Shown here: piece by piece, positions 1 through 7,048 of the stretch
Numbering within the stretch: position 1 is the stretch's first letter
How the letters are laid out: each line of letters opens with the position of its first letter
From: Hymenopellis radicata
Taxonomy: Eukaryota > Basidiomycota > Agaricomycetes > Agaricales > Physalacriaceae
Assembly (NCBI GenBank): GCA_015501595.1
Contig: JADNRX010001031.1
Span: 1-15,885 of the forward strand
Reading direction: 5' to 3'
Length of the DNA: 15,885 nt
Program-made: the position numbers and the translations under genes
Notes under the pieces: model-generated
The model's input: the letters and a program-made list of their open reading frames with translations, nothing else
What the model was told of the DNA's origin: nothing
The model's database searches: none

Positions 1-1
1 C

Positions 2-296
2 GACCTCTACGACATATACCAGAAACAGAGGCACGACCACTATGTAGCGCTTCTGGGGGCCGATTCTCAGACGTGAGGGATCGACGGCCGACGCCGACAA
101 GGAGAACCTGAACCCGGACACAGTCGACCTGAACGGTGACTCGGACGACGAGGAAGACCTAAGCGACACGTGAGTTTTTTTTCTTAAACATTTCATACCG
201 GTGAAGGTAACGAACCTCAACAGTGCAAGTGACGCGTCTTGCGAAGAAGATCTAGATAAAGTGAAACTCGGAAAGCGATCCCGTAGGGTACTGTAG
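2..296 (+). pseudogene. 3' end of a gene with acidic tail, frameshifted and truncated by a MITE
   Basis: The gene enters from the left edge. From base 2 the frame reads LYDIYQKQRHDHYVALLG and meets TGA at 74-76. The next frame (codons at 72, 75...) carries on with REGSTADADKENLN and then a very acidic stretch (GDSDDEEDLSD). Only a two-base loss or one-base gain near position 73 joins the two; no plausible intron fits. A clean 54-nt intron follows (170-223, GTGAGT...CAACAG), and reading phase is kept across it into ASDASCEEDLDKVKLGKRSRRVL. The TAG at 294-296 lies inside the left terminal repeat of a MITE, so the present C-terminus comes from the insertion. I do not recognise the family; the acidic-then-basic tail is uninformative. 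Confident that it is gene-derived, moderately confident that it is broken. Confidence 0.6.
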
Positions 297-553
297 AGAT
301 TCAATCAATTCGTCGGTCACAGGTCACCGACGACCCGAAATCGACGAAATGTCACACGGGTCACCGGTCGCATCGCAATCTGACGATTCCAGTAGCTGAA
401 AAGGCAAAAAAATTGTCCGAAATCATCCAAATTGGGGTAATTTGATGAAATTTTTTACTCCGGTCACAGCACCTTCGGCGCCGCGTCGAAATCAAAATTT
501 CGTCGCGGCGGTCACACGTCACATGGGGTGACGAATTGAATGAATCTCTACAG
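291..553. mobile_element. 263-bp MITE with TA target-site duplication
   Basis: Terminal inverted repeats start with CTGTAGAGATTCA at 291 and, on the other strand, at 553. They match at about 23 of 24 positions (291-314 against 553-530), and patchy complementarity runs further inward. The flanking dinucleotide TA occurs at 289-290 and again at 554-555. TA duplications with short inverted repeats and no coding capacity are the signature of Tc1/mariner-type non-autonomous elements. No second copy is in the window, so the family cannot be named. Confidence 0.7.
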
Positions 554-555
554 TA

Positions 556-783
556 CGCTTTACTCAAGTTCGAAGTCACTATCTGACAAATGTCTCATTT
601 ATTAGGATCATTTTACATTCCATGTTAATCAACTTTATTCTACTGATTCTCTGCGTGTACGGTGTTAAGAAAAACGGGCCCTTGTATCCCTGAGTCGACG
701 TCAACAATCTGCACCCCGACCTCAACTTCACCGTCAAGCCTCTTAACGCCTACTCTCTAGCACGAGAAAAGACGACAACATAA
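556..783 (+). other. Open frame downstream of the MITE, one in-frame stop
   Basis: If the MITE and one TA copy are ignored, the reading frame of the truncated gene continues at 556. It stays open to TGA at 691-693, then open again to TAA at 781-783. The first part is A+T-rich and does not look coding. The last part (694-780) reads VDVNNLHPDLNFTVKPLNAY, has C-ending codons and looks more like an exon. It may be the lost end of the truncated gene, or unrelated. Confidence 0.2.
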
Positions 784-797
784 ACGGCGCTCTTCAA

Positions 798-1308
798 ATG
801 TCGTCGTTACTCCAAGTTGAAATGAAAGTAAACAAGGTATGTACATGATTTTTGGCCTTTCGAGTCGTGGCGGGGCCGTGTCGGTTTCGTTGACAATGGC
901 GCCGCTCGTTGAGGCTCTTTCTTTGTCCGTGAAGGCGGGTGTGGGGTCTCATCATTTGAGAGGACTTCTGACTTGCGCTGATGTCCTCTATAGGTCAAAG
1001 GACGAGGAGCATGAAAAGTTGGTGCGTACATCTTCTATTCCTCGCTAATTTCCGGCTCATGGAAACGAGCCAGATCTGAATCATAATCAAAGGGAACTCC
1101 TCACTTCCTTTGGCACCTGCTGTTCTTATTCGAGGGCGTGCTCCACGCCGCCTGTGCGGAACGACTTGAAGAGCGACGAGTCAGGACACTTGAGTTGGTT
1201 AGGAGACCCTATTTCAAAATCCAAGATTCCAAATGGGGCGAACGTGTGGGTTCGAGTTTGAAAAGGGTGTCTGGCTCCGGATCGCATTCACCGTGTTCGA
1301 GTAGCTGA
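798..1308 (+). CDS. Small spliced orphan gene, about 120 residues
   Basis: Favoured model: exons 798-836, 914-1021 and 1093-1308. Exon 1 (MSSLLQVEMKVNK) ends at GTATGT in phase 0. An acceptor at 913 (or 934) re-enters in phase 0 with a TTGAC branch-like site upstream. The second intron (1022-1092, GTGCGT...AAAG) is also phase 0 and joins SKDEEHEKL to a 71-codon open exon, with helical, charged text such as CAERLEERRVRTLELVRR, ending at TGA 1306-1308. Exon 2 is also open back to an ATG at 839, so the start is uncertain. No domain is recognised: a hydrophobic stretch (HFLWHLLFLFEGVLHAA) precedes the basic helix, and the tail is Ser-rich. The coding claim rests on phase agreement and composition. 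Confidence 0.4.
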
Positions 1309-1483
1309 AGAAATGGGATCACGTTCACGGCACTAACAGCTACTAGACAAACACAATCAAGTATAATCAAGTGAAAGCTCAGAAGATATGGTAATGTAAA
1401 TCAAAGTAAAGAAGAGGAGTACGAGTACAAACAAGCAACATGCATATGTAGGATAGTGCTTGAGTTAATGGGTAAATTTCAGA

Positions 1484-2241
1484 CTAGATCATAAGCAGTT
1501 TTATATAGAACACGTCGAATGAGGCCTTTCGGAAACTGAGGTTTCTAATATGTACAAAAGCATAGGCAAGGCCAGGATCTTTCGTCATTTGGCTGATAAA
1601 TGCACCAGCCATATCAGCTTGTTTTTTACTCTCTGCATCCGGGAGGAGATCTCCAGCACCGTCTTCCAGAATCTGAATAGCTTTTTTCATCCATTTAGGG
1701 TCAATCTGCATGTACTGGCTTGGATACGCCTGCAGATTTTCCACCAAATCCGCCACCAAGCGTGAGTCATACTCAAAATCATCACCACCTTCTGTTGACA
1801 GAGCCTCATCTATGTCAAGCCAGACAGAGGTAGTTTGCATGTCAGGCTCTGAAGTACTGCTTGTTAGTATGGAAAGATCTAGATCGATGTTGGCACGACT
1901 GACTTACCCAACTCGATGTCTCCGTTGCTGCCTCGTTCGACTTCCTCAATCTCCGCGTCCATAGGGGAAACCTTGTCGCGAACTGGAGAGCTACCAGTAT
2001 TCGAGTGATTTTCAGTCCCATTCTCCCCGCCCAGGAGAAGATTTTGCCCTGTAATTGGAGTTAAAATGTGAATCACATTTGGGAGCAACAACATTAAACA
2101 AAAAAACGTACGTCCTTTTCTTTCGAGCTGCTTTAAGGAATCCAACAGGGTATCCCGAACTCCCGTACTCGTCAAACCCACATCCCGCAATATCATCTTC
2201 ATTGTTCCAACCTTCAGCCTATCCCAAGGAAATTTAGACAT
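1484..2241 (-). CDS. SAP-domain protein, three exons, 211 residues
   Basis: Exons on the minus strand are 2241-2112, 2048-1908 and 1848-1484. The introns are 63 nt (GTACGT...TTACAG) and 59 nt (GTAAGT...ACTAACA...TTCAG). Both joins are phase 1 and keep the frame. Residues 7-38 fit the SAP consensus: LKVGTMKMILRDVGL, then a G-containing turn, then LLDSLKQL. This is a two-helix DNA-binding fold usually found in nuclear proteins. A polar, acidic linker (about 45-100) follows, then a helical C-terminal region with acidic (EGGDDFEYD) and basic (KWMKKA) patches. Nothing catalytic is seen. SAP domains normally accompany another domain, and I do not recognise this one; a small chromatin or RNA-associated factor is an inference. 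ATG at 2241 is the first in frame. A coding-like block ends 58 bases upstream on the same strand. Confidence 0.78.
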
Positions 2242-2299
2242 GATGGATCAGTCGAAGATGCTCCAGATTCCCACGCTTGCTTAAGCTTGCTCCCCATGA

Positions 2300-2599
2300 T
2301 CAGCCCTCCGCCTCACCCGCTAATGGCCTTGCGCCCCCCGACGCGCTCAAACGCGCTATGTAATCTCGGCAGTGATATTCTCGGCTTCTCAGCAAGTACT
2401 GGAGGACGAACATAGATCTAAAGCCAATCTTGGTATACGGCCTTGAATTCGAATGAGCCCGAGTCGCATTTTCATGGTCATCGACGAATGAGTGGAAGCG
2501 GGTGTCGACAACGGGCGCGGGCGAGACGTCTCCCAATAGGAGGGGAAAGGCGCGGCTACTGTCTAGTCCAGAACTCTCCGACGTCTTGGTACATCGCAA
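2300..2599 (-). CDS. Minus-strand open frame of 99 codons, orphan
   Basis: The frame runs from ATG at 2599 to TGA at 2302-2300. The text looks like real protein, for example VVDTRFHSFVDDHENATRAH and a basic, aromatic block IGFRSMFVLQYLLRSREYHC. It most likely forms the 3' part of the gene whose upstream exon is at 2600-2898, but the frames differ and no intron with agreeing phase was found. The frame one base over (TVAAPFPSYWETSRPR...) is also open here, so the choice of frame is not secure. No domain recognised. Confidence 0.3.
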   Translation of the reverse strand: MRCTKTSESSGLDSSRAFPLLLGDVSPAPVVDTRFHSFVDDHENATRAHSNSRPYTKIGFRSMFVLQYLLRSREYHCRDYIARLSASGGARPLAGEAEG

Positions 2600-2898
2600 T
2601 CTAGGACATCTATCGGCTCATTCTTGAAGTATCTGCACCCGACGATTCGGTGACGCTGGAGCCATAGGAAACGATGTTCTCTGCGCCCGAGCTGCGCAAG
2701 GAATGTGTTCCCGCGGTCGTCAACGCCCATCTCGTCGAGACACCCGAGCATACCACGAGGATATGCAAAACGAATTTTATGCTTGGGTGGCCGGCAAAGT
2801 GCGGCGACTCCACCACGTTTATCGACATCTCCACTGCGGTCCCAGGCCCATGTTCTCCAGAAGAGCCTGTATAAGAGGTGTTTGATGCAATCAAACAA
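2600..2898 (-). CDS. Minus-strand coding-like block, frame unresolved
   Basis: Three frames are open over much of this stretch. The most protein-like minus-strand reading gives GCLDEMGVDDRGNTFLAQLG followed by a basic segment ending FKNEPIDVLDCDV; its last codons overlap the next feature. A candidate intron at the 5' side (GTATAG...ATACAG, about 2873-2917) would attach a short MKGNRKRKER exon, but the phase does not carry into this frame. A plus-strand frame (about 2674-2874, from MFSAPELRK) is also open, so strand is only a preference. No family recognised. Confidence 0.25.
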
Positions 2899-3334
2899 GG
2901 TCTATACGCGCTCTTTCCTTTTCCGGTTCCCTTTCATGGCTCCAGTGGAAACGTTTCCAAAGGCAAGGGGAAACGTTACCACCGCCGTTACTGCACCAGG
3001 CGGTAACGCCCGTATATGAACTACCTAGAGGCGCCTTTGTCGGTTGGCCTTAGCTGAACAGAAGAAGCTGTCTTGCGTTGTGCAGGATAATAAAGAGTTG
3101 GTCTATATTTCAAGACCTCGCCTTAGCATCACGGTGCCGTTCTCCCGTTGTGAAACAGCTCCTGAAGCTCGAGTGTGTAGGGAGACGGTTTGTGACTCGC
3201 CGCTCCCGCTCGCCACTTTCGATCACGATCTACAGATTGGAGAGATTGGCTTATGCCGACTGACATAAGCCTTGAGGACTTGTCTTTTACCTTCATGGAC
3301 AAACAGCGACGACGCCCGCAGGAAGAAAATCAGT
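2899..3334. other. Stretch without a supported gene
   Basis: Short open frames exist on the plus strand (for example 3044-3268 with a TTG start), but none has an ATG, splice signals or composition that would justify a gene. The segment 2949-3008 repeats GGAAACGTT/GGTAACG-type words. Confidence 0.4.
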
Positions 3335-3338
3335 CCAG

Positions 3339-3369
3339 CATTCAAAAGGGTTTACCTCCCTTTTGAATG
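3339..3369. repeat. Perfect 12-bp palindrome with 7-nt loop
   Basis: CATTCAAAAGGG at 3339-3350 is exactly complementary to 3358-3369, with the loop at 3351-3357. With one bulged base the stem extends to about 16 bp (CCAG...CTGG). The left arm alone also stands at the same relative place before the second copy of the neighbouring direct repeat (3767-3778), without the right arm. A minus-strand stop codon (3344-3342) lies in the left arm. Confidence 0.75.
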
Positions 3370-3569
3370 TCTGGTGCTGATGTTGCGGTTACACTTGGTG
3401 TTCCGCGAGTAGCAGTCGTCTGCTTACTATGTGAGGATGAAGCGTAAGTAGCCGGATTTTCCCCCATCTTGTCTCCATTTCTAATGATCTTTTCAGAACG
3501 TCTTGCTTTGCCCTTGGCCACCGGCTCAGACAGTCGGAAAAGTCCTGACGTGCACGGCAGGGTGGACAT
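3342..3569 (-). CDS. Coding-like exon, copy A of a repeated peptide
   Basis: The minus-strand frame is open from 3569 to TGA at 3344-3342. It contains RNGDKMGENPATYASSSH followed by RGTPSVTAT, both almost unchanged in the copy 400 bases away (3724-4011). Flanking text aligns as RLSEPVAKGKARRSEKII against KLSELAKARHSRRII. In the plus direction copy A has an in-frame stop, so the minus strand is the likelier coding strand. There is no proper start; it is probably an exon or remnant of a longer, disordered Ser/Thr/Pro-rich protein. Function unknown. Plus-strand GTAAGT...TTTCAG signals inside the repeat (3444-3496) leave a plus-strand alternative. Confidence 0.35.
   Translation of the reverse strand: MSTLPCTSGLFRLSEPVAKGKARRSEKIIRNGDKMGENPATYASSSHSKQTTATRGTPSVTATSAPDIQKGGKPF
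3380..3510. repeat. Direct repeat copy A (partner 3780-3910)
   Basis: This segment aligns without gaps to 3780-3910, an exact 400-base offset. I count about 11 mismatches, roughly 91-92% identity. Weaker similarity continues past an indel to about 3535 and 3925 (CTCAGACAGT). Confidence 0.9.
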
Positions 3570-3723
3570 TGTCCTGACCTCGCCGAAGCCGTGTCAAGTC
3601 ACGGCTCGCAGCTGAACGGGTCCCTTGGGCGGGTAACGAGTTGACTTCATCAGAGCTATCGTTACATGGAGACAACTGGCGAGCCATCGGTAGGTTTGCT
3701 CTCTGCTCTGAATTCGGCGTCGC

Positions 3724-4011
3724 TCACGATCCTCTAGGATATATTATCTCGGATATGTAAGCCCAGCATTCAAAAGGGTATGTTGCGGTTACACTTGGTG
3801 TTCCGCGAGGAGCAGTCGGCTGCCTACAATGTGAGGATGAAGCGTAAGTAGCCGGATTCTCCCCCATCTTGTCTCCATTTCTGATAATCCTTCTAGAATG
3901 TCTTGCTTTGGCCAGCTCAGACAGTTTCAACATACAAGAAGGTTGACCGGCTGCGAAAGACCAACTCGGGTACGGACACTTCACGTACGGCTTGATGTTC
4001 CCTCGGCTCAT
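3724..4011 (-). CDS. Coding-like exon, copy B of a repeated peptide
   Basis: This minus-strand frame carries the second copy of RNGDKMGENPATYASSSH and RGTPSVTAT. Between copies the core is identical, while the next residues change (S/C, K/R, T/P, T/P). In copy B the frame runs on through the sequence of the hairpin arm as YPFECW, whereas copy A stops in that arm. The open stretch upstream on the minus strand (to 4011) includes a Lys/Arg-rich LSELAKARHSRR segment. It probably belongs to the same transcription unit as the Ser/Pro-rich block at 4019-4342, but no join was verified. No domain recognised. Confidence 0.35.
   Translation of the reverse strand: MSRGNIKPYVKCPYPSWSFAAGQPSCMLKLSELAKARHSRRIIRNGDKMGENPATYASSSHCRQPTAPRGTPSVTATYPFECWAYISEIIYPRGS
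3780..3910. repeat. Direct repeat copy B (partner 3380-3510)
   Basis: Second copy of the 131-bp direct repeat. It is preceded by CCCAGCATTCAAAAGGG (3762-3778), which corresponds to the left arm of the palindrome at copy A. Confidence 0.9.
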
Positions 4012-4018
4012 GTCATTG

Positions 4019-4342
4019 TCAGGAATCCACGCATAACCGGTTTATTTTCCGGAAAGGGCTTACAAGAATTGAGGCTTGTGAGTGCGTGTACCTTCTTTTC
4101 CATCGACAGAAACTTTTGGGACGTATGATCCACACGAACGTCGCTGAAGAGCGCTGCGCTGGGGTTGAACTCGCTATTGCCGTCATGGTACGTGCTGGGT
4201 CTTTGCTTGTATCAGCCGGATAGTCTCTTGGATGACGAGCATGAACAGCAGACGAAATACGGCTTGGAGATGAGGATGGAGCTGTTAGAACATTAGGTTC
4301 GTCATTTTGCGTGTTATTCAAGCAACAGAACAAACACCTCAC
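4019..4342 (-). CDS. Ser/Pro/Ala-rich minus-strand block
   Basis: The minus strand is open here and reads as a disordered, Ser/Pro-rich segment (APSSSPSRISSAVHARHPRD, then PADTSKDPARTMTAIASS). A candidate intron (GTGAGG at 4343 down to CTAACAG near 4286) would join it in phase 1 to the second reading of the upstream exon at 4339-4479. The plus strand has a competing reading: exons around 4110-4200 and 4262-4309 give LLGRMIHTNVAEERCAGVEL and a short QTKYGLEMRMELLEH tail, also with GTACGT and GAACAG signals. I cannot decide between strands. No family recognised. Confidence 0.25.
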   Translation of the reverse strand: MRCLFCCLNNTQNDEPNVLTAPSSSPSRISSAVHARHPRDYPADTSKDPARTMTAIASSTPAQRSSATFVWIIRPKSFCRWKRRYTHSQASILVSPFRKINRLCVDS

Positions 4343-4479
4343 AATATCCTAGCCTCCTTGGAACGAACGCGTTCCGACCGCACCCTGGATCTGGCCAGCT
4401 GTTCCGTAACCAGGTCCACTTCAGAGAGTATACCCGCTCTCTCTGCGGCATCTGCCACGCGAATTGAGAGCTGCTGAGG
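4339..4479 (-). CDS. Coiled-coil exon of a minus-strand gene
   Basis: A 49-nt intron (4528-4480, GTGAAT...TTTTTTTTCAG) ends at this exon. One frame reads a strongly helical, charged peptide: VADAAERAGILSEVDLVTEQ, then LARSRVRSERVRSKEA, stopping at TGA 4341-4339. That composition (E, R, A, V, L) is typical of a coiled coil and unlikely by chance. The frame that agrees in phase with the upstream exon (ending RIRSED, phase 2) is a different one (SSSQFAWQMPQRERV...). So either the donor is elsewhere, for example GTCTGA a few bases upstream, or the helical frame is fortuitous. Function unknown. Confidence 0.35.
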   Translation of the reverse strand, partial: PQQLSIRVADAAERAGILSEVDLVTEQLARSRVRSERVRSKEARIL

Positions 4480-4732
4480 CTGAAAAAAAACGTAAGCGTG
4501 TCGTTCATTCGAGATCTCGCCGATTCACCTGTCTTCAGACCTGATTCGTTGGACAAGTATGGTGTTCTTCGCCTCACTAATACGTAGGTGAGTCAGCACA
4601 TACCCGTAAAACTACCATACTCACATTACTTTAGATATACATTCCCCTTTTCTTGCTGCACGTCTTGATCCCATCGATCGATTCACTCACCACTCCATCT
4701 TTAGTCGCCTACGCTTTATTTCTGTACTCAAG

Positions 4733-5101
4733 ATGGTTCAAGCAGAGTTGAACGCGCACCTGGAGCCTAAACTCGCTAACGTCGAGAATTTGGTGGTTCC
4801 CACGATCTTGTAGGACTCAACTTGTTATATGCGAGCTTATGGTGGCGGGCAACTACGACCCATGGGTTCCAGCCGCGTTCGAACAGGATAGGAGACTCCG
4901 ACACGGAGGACAGCAGGAAGAGCTAGAGCCAGAAGCTAAGCCCGAAATTGATGACGATTGGGTTACGGAAAGAGGTTAGTGATTTGGAGGATGTCGACTT
5001 TTAAGGACAACATTTCCCGGCTGACTCCAGGAGATACTCGTTCATCCGACACTGGTCGCGGTCGTGCTGTACGAACGCGTTGTGGTTGTCACTCTGAGTA
5101 G
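4733..5101 (+). CDS. Small spliced orphan gene, about 89 residues
   Basis: Model: exons 4733-4792, 4836-4974 and 5031-5101. ATG at 4733 sits in a good context (CTCAAGATGG). The second intron (4975-5030, GTTAGT...CTGACTCCAG) is phase 1 and preserves the frame. The first (4793-4835, GTGGTT...GCGAG, 43 nt, phase 0) has a weak donor. If it is not used, the ATG at 4839 starts a shorter form (MVAGNYDPWVPAAFEQD...). The middle is acidic (QQEELEPEAKPEIDDDW) and the tail basic with two Cys (RTRCGC). No domain recognised. It diverges from the minus-strand block ending near 4577. Confidence 0.4.
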
Positions 5102-5628
5102 ATGCAAAGTGCATCGTAGATCACTGTCGCCACGCTGAGGGATGAATTCCGGATATTAGCCTATGTCAACGGACTGACGTACGTACCGCACTTTATCGTA
5201 AGTAAGTACATTATCAGTAAAGTAGTCGTAGACTAAAATGTGTGAAATGAAGAATCAGACATAGTTGAGACGGTGGTGGCGGTAAGGCTTGCCCTTCATC
5301 TCAAGTTGTTTGAGGTCTGTGGCAGGGGGCATGGATCTAGAGTGTGTGGTACCATGAGTTGAGCGTTCTCCAAGGAGTAGAGTAGAGTAATTGGCAATGA
5401 CCTTACCTTCTCAAAACGGGACAATGAAATGGTAATTAGTACCCGCACACACACAAGTCTTGCACCACCTTCATTCCCAGCAATCTCTGCCTACTTAGAT
5501 GCCCTCAAACATTGTCGGTGTAAGTGTCAAATATTGTGTAGCTACTGTCAGTCCACTTGACGCGAAAACGCAAGGATCGGCATGCAGGGGCGGCGGCAGT
5601 ATTACAGGCACATTTTGTGACATCACGT
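5102..5628. other. Intergenic stretch, nothing supported
   Basis: No frame with a convincing start, splice signals or coding composition was found on either strand. Short direct words such as GTAAGTAAGTA occur near 5200. Confidence 0.45.
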
Positions 5629-5661
5629 CTCACGAATCTCACGAATCTCACGCATCTCACG
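5629..5661. repeat. 9-bp tandem repeat, about 3.7 units
   Basis: The unit CTCACGAAT occurs twice exactly (5629-5646), once as CTCACGCAT (5647-5655) and once partly (CTCACG, 5656-5661). Confidence 0.85.
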
Positions 5662-5670
5662 TGGGCACGT

Positions 5671-5697
5671 ATTAAAAAACCCGGGCTGGTTTTTAAT
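5671..5697. repeat. Short A/T-armed hairpin
   Basis: ATTAAAAAACC (5671-5681, then C) is complementary, with one extra A, to GGTTTTTAAT (5688-5697) around a G+C loop. On either strand it resembles a stem followed by a T-run, but it lies directly upstream of an ORF. A terminator role is not supported. Confidence 0.5.
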
Positions 5698-5719
5698 TTT
5701 CACTTTCGTCTTGACGCCC

Positions 5720-5980
5720 ATGTCTGGGGTCAAGCAGCAACTGCTTGCTATTTTGCTTTTCCTTTCGTTCACCCTCGTGACAATGCCCAAGGGTGAGCTT
5801 CCTCCTCCATGCCTTCCTTCCCGCCTTCTCTTCCTCCACCCACCGCGTAGCCTTCTTCAGCACTGTGGCTCTGTCGATAGCGGGCCGACCTTGAGCCTAC
5901 TTCCAAAGTCCACTGCTGGAGTTGTCTTCTCAGTGGCTTTAATCGCACCACCGTTTCACTGTCAAGTGCAGGCGTCCTGA
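5720..5980 (+). CDS. Candidate small secreted or membrane protein
   Basis: ATG at 5720 starts MSGVKQQLLAILLFLSFTLV. This is a classic signal-peptide or anchor pattern: a basic residue at 5 followed by a hydrophobic core at about 8-20. Unspliced, the frame runs 86 residues to TGA 5978-5980. A GTGAGC donor at 5793 and a pyrimidine-rich run to CGCGTAG at 5850 suggest a 58-nt intron. Splicing there gives AFFSTVALSIAGRP and an early stop, so the 3' structure is unsettled. The region is C+T-rich, which opens frames by chance. No mature domain is recognisable. Confidence 0.3.
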   Translation: MSGVKQQLLAILLFLSFTLVTMPKGELPPPCLPSRLLFLHPPRSLLQHCGSVDSGPTLSLLPKSTAGVVFSVALIAPPFHCQVQAS

Positions 5981-6165
5981 CTTTGTTTGGTTTAGAACCC
6001 GTCCTTCTTCGACCCGCCTAAGGTGAACGACGCGCTCAGGCCTCACTTTCTCTGTCGACGACGTCAATGAGTGACCCGCCCTTCGAGGACCGAAGCGTTT
6101 TGACGCGATGTCTGTTTTGGATCTTGTCTGCAAGGGGCAGGACGCGTCGTTGATACGGCCCAGCC

Positions 6166-6426
6166 TTGAACGGGGCCCCATCATGGGTTTCGCAGGCCCT
6201 CTGGGGTGATCATGGGGAGCTCGACGACCCGCCCGACTCCCCTGACCATGCCCTTGGTCTGTGCTCTGATGGTGTTGAGCTCAAAGTGGAGCGGACCTCA
6301 ACACCTGCCAAGCCGTTATATACTTTATCTTCACGTACGCCATCTGCGCTGGTAGTCCGCTTCGACCTCCTCCTTCAAGACTTTGACTGTACCTCCAAAG
6401 ACTCTTCACCCTCCTCCCTCAACTAA
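6166..6426 (+). other. Open frame without ATG, doubtful coding
   Basis: The frame is open for 86 codons from a TTG and includes WGDHGELDDPPDSPDHALGL. The only ATG-started text nearby is in another frame (6109 onward, MSVLDLVCKGQDASLIRP, stop at 6208-6210). It could be an internal exon. No splice pair with agreeing phase was found. Confidence 0.2.
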
Positions 6427-6439
6427 GTACTGGTAAGTC

Positions 6440-7048
6440 GTGGCCTTACTCGTTGTCAACAATGCTTTTGACATTGTCTTACGTCTAGACGTCGGCCATC
6501 TCGTTGTCATCGGCAGGACATCGATGCTGGTATTTTCCTTCTTTGAACGCCTTCAAGACTTCGCCGACGTCTCGACCTCTCACGACGGGGTTGCTATCTC
6601 CAAGGTTCCCATTATCGTCCTGCCCTCGGCGCCTACAGTGTCGACTGAAACTTCGAATTCAACTTCAACCTTGTCTTCAAGCTCGTCTTCAATCCCGTGT
6701 TCACGCTCTCCTCATCGCTGTCTCCTGCTTGTCGTCAAAACTATCGCGGTATGTCTATCTCTGCCACGACGTCACCGCGGCATCAACAATCACTTACTAG
6801 TAGACTGCGACGTCGCCCCGAAACCTGTCCTCGTCCTAGACGCCACCTCTGGTAAGGTCATTTGTCTCGGCTTATTTCAACATTGTTCGTTTACCTTTCC
6901 GCCAGGTCGTCCTCCTCCTCCTGGTAATAGCAGGCGCTGGGGTATGTCGTCTTCTTCTTATGGCCCTTCTCTTTCTCATGCCCAGTTGATTTGCAGACTC
7001 TTCAACCTGTCAAGCATCTGTCATCCTCAGGCAAGTAGTTTGCCTTAA
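6440..7048 (+). other. Long C+T-biased Ser/Thr-rich open frame
   Basis: The frame is open for 202 codons but has no early ATG (it opens with GTG). It reads LVVIGRTSMLVFSFFERLQD and then a low-complexity run (STETSNSTSTLSSSSSS). A second frame is open over 98 codons, as expected for a C+T-rich repeat-like sequence. Several GTAAGT/GTATGT donors and CAG/TAG acceptors (6434-6490, 6748-6803, 6852-6905) suggest a spliced gene, yet the phases I tried do not give a clean product. Treat as possibly coding. Confidence 0.2.

Noticed and set aside
839..1048. Reading the plus frame from ATG 839 as a complete 69-residue gene
   Set aside because: It ends just past a good GTGCGT donor that joins in phase to a long coding exon, so it is more likely part of a spliced gene.
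5671..5700. Rho-independent-type terminator
   Set aside because: The sequence is fungal, the hairpin stem is A/T-rich, and no gene ends just before it.
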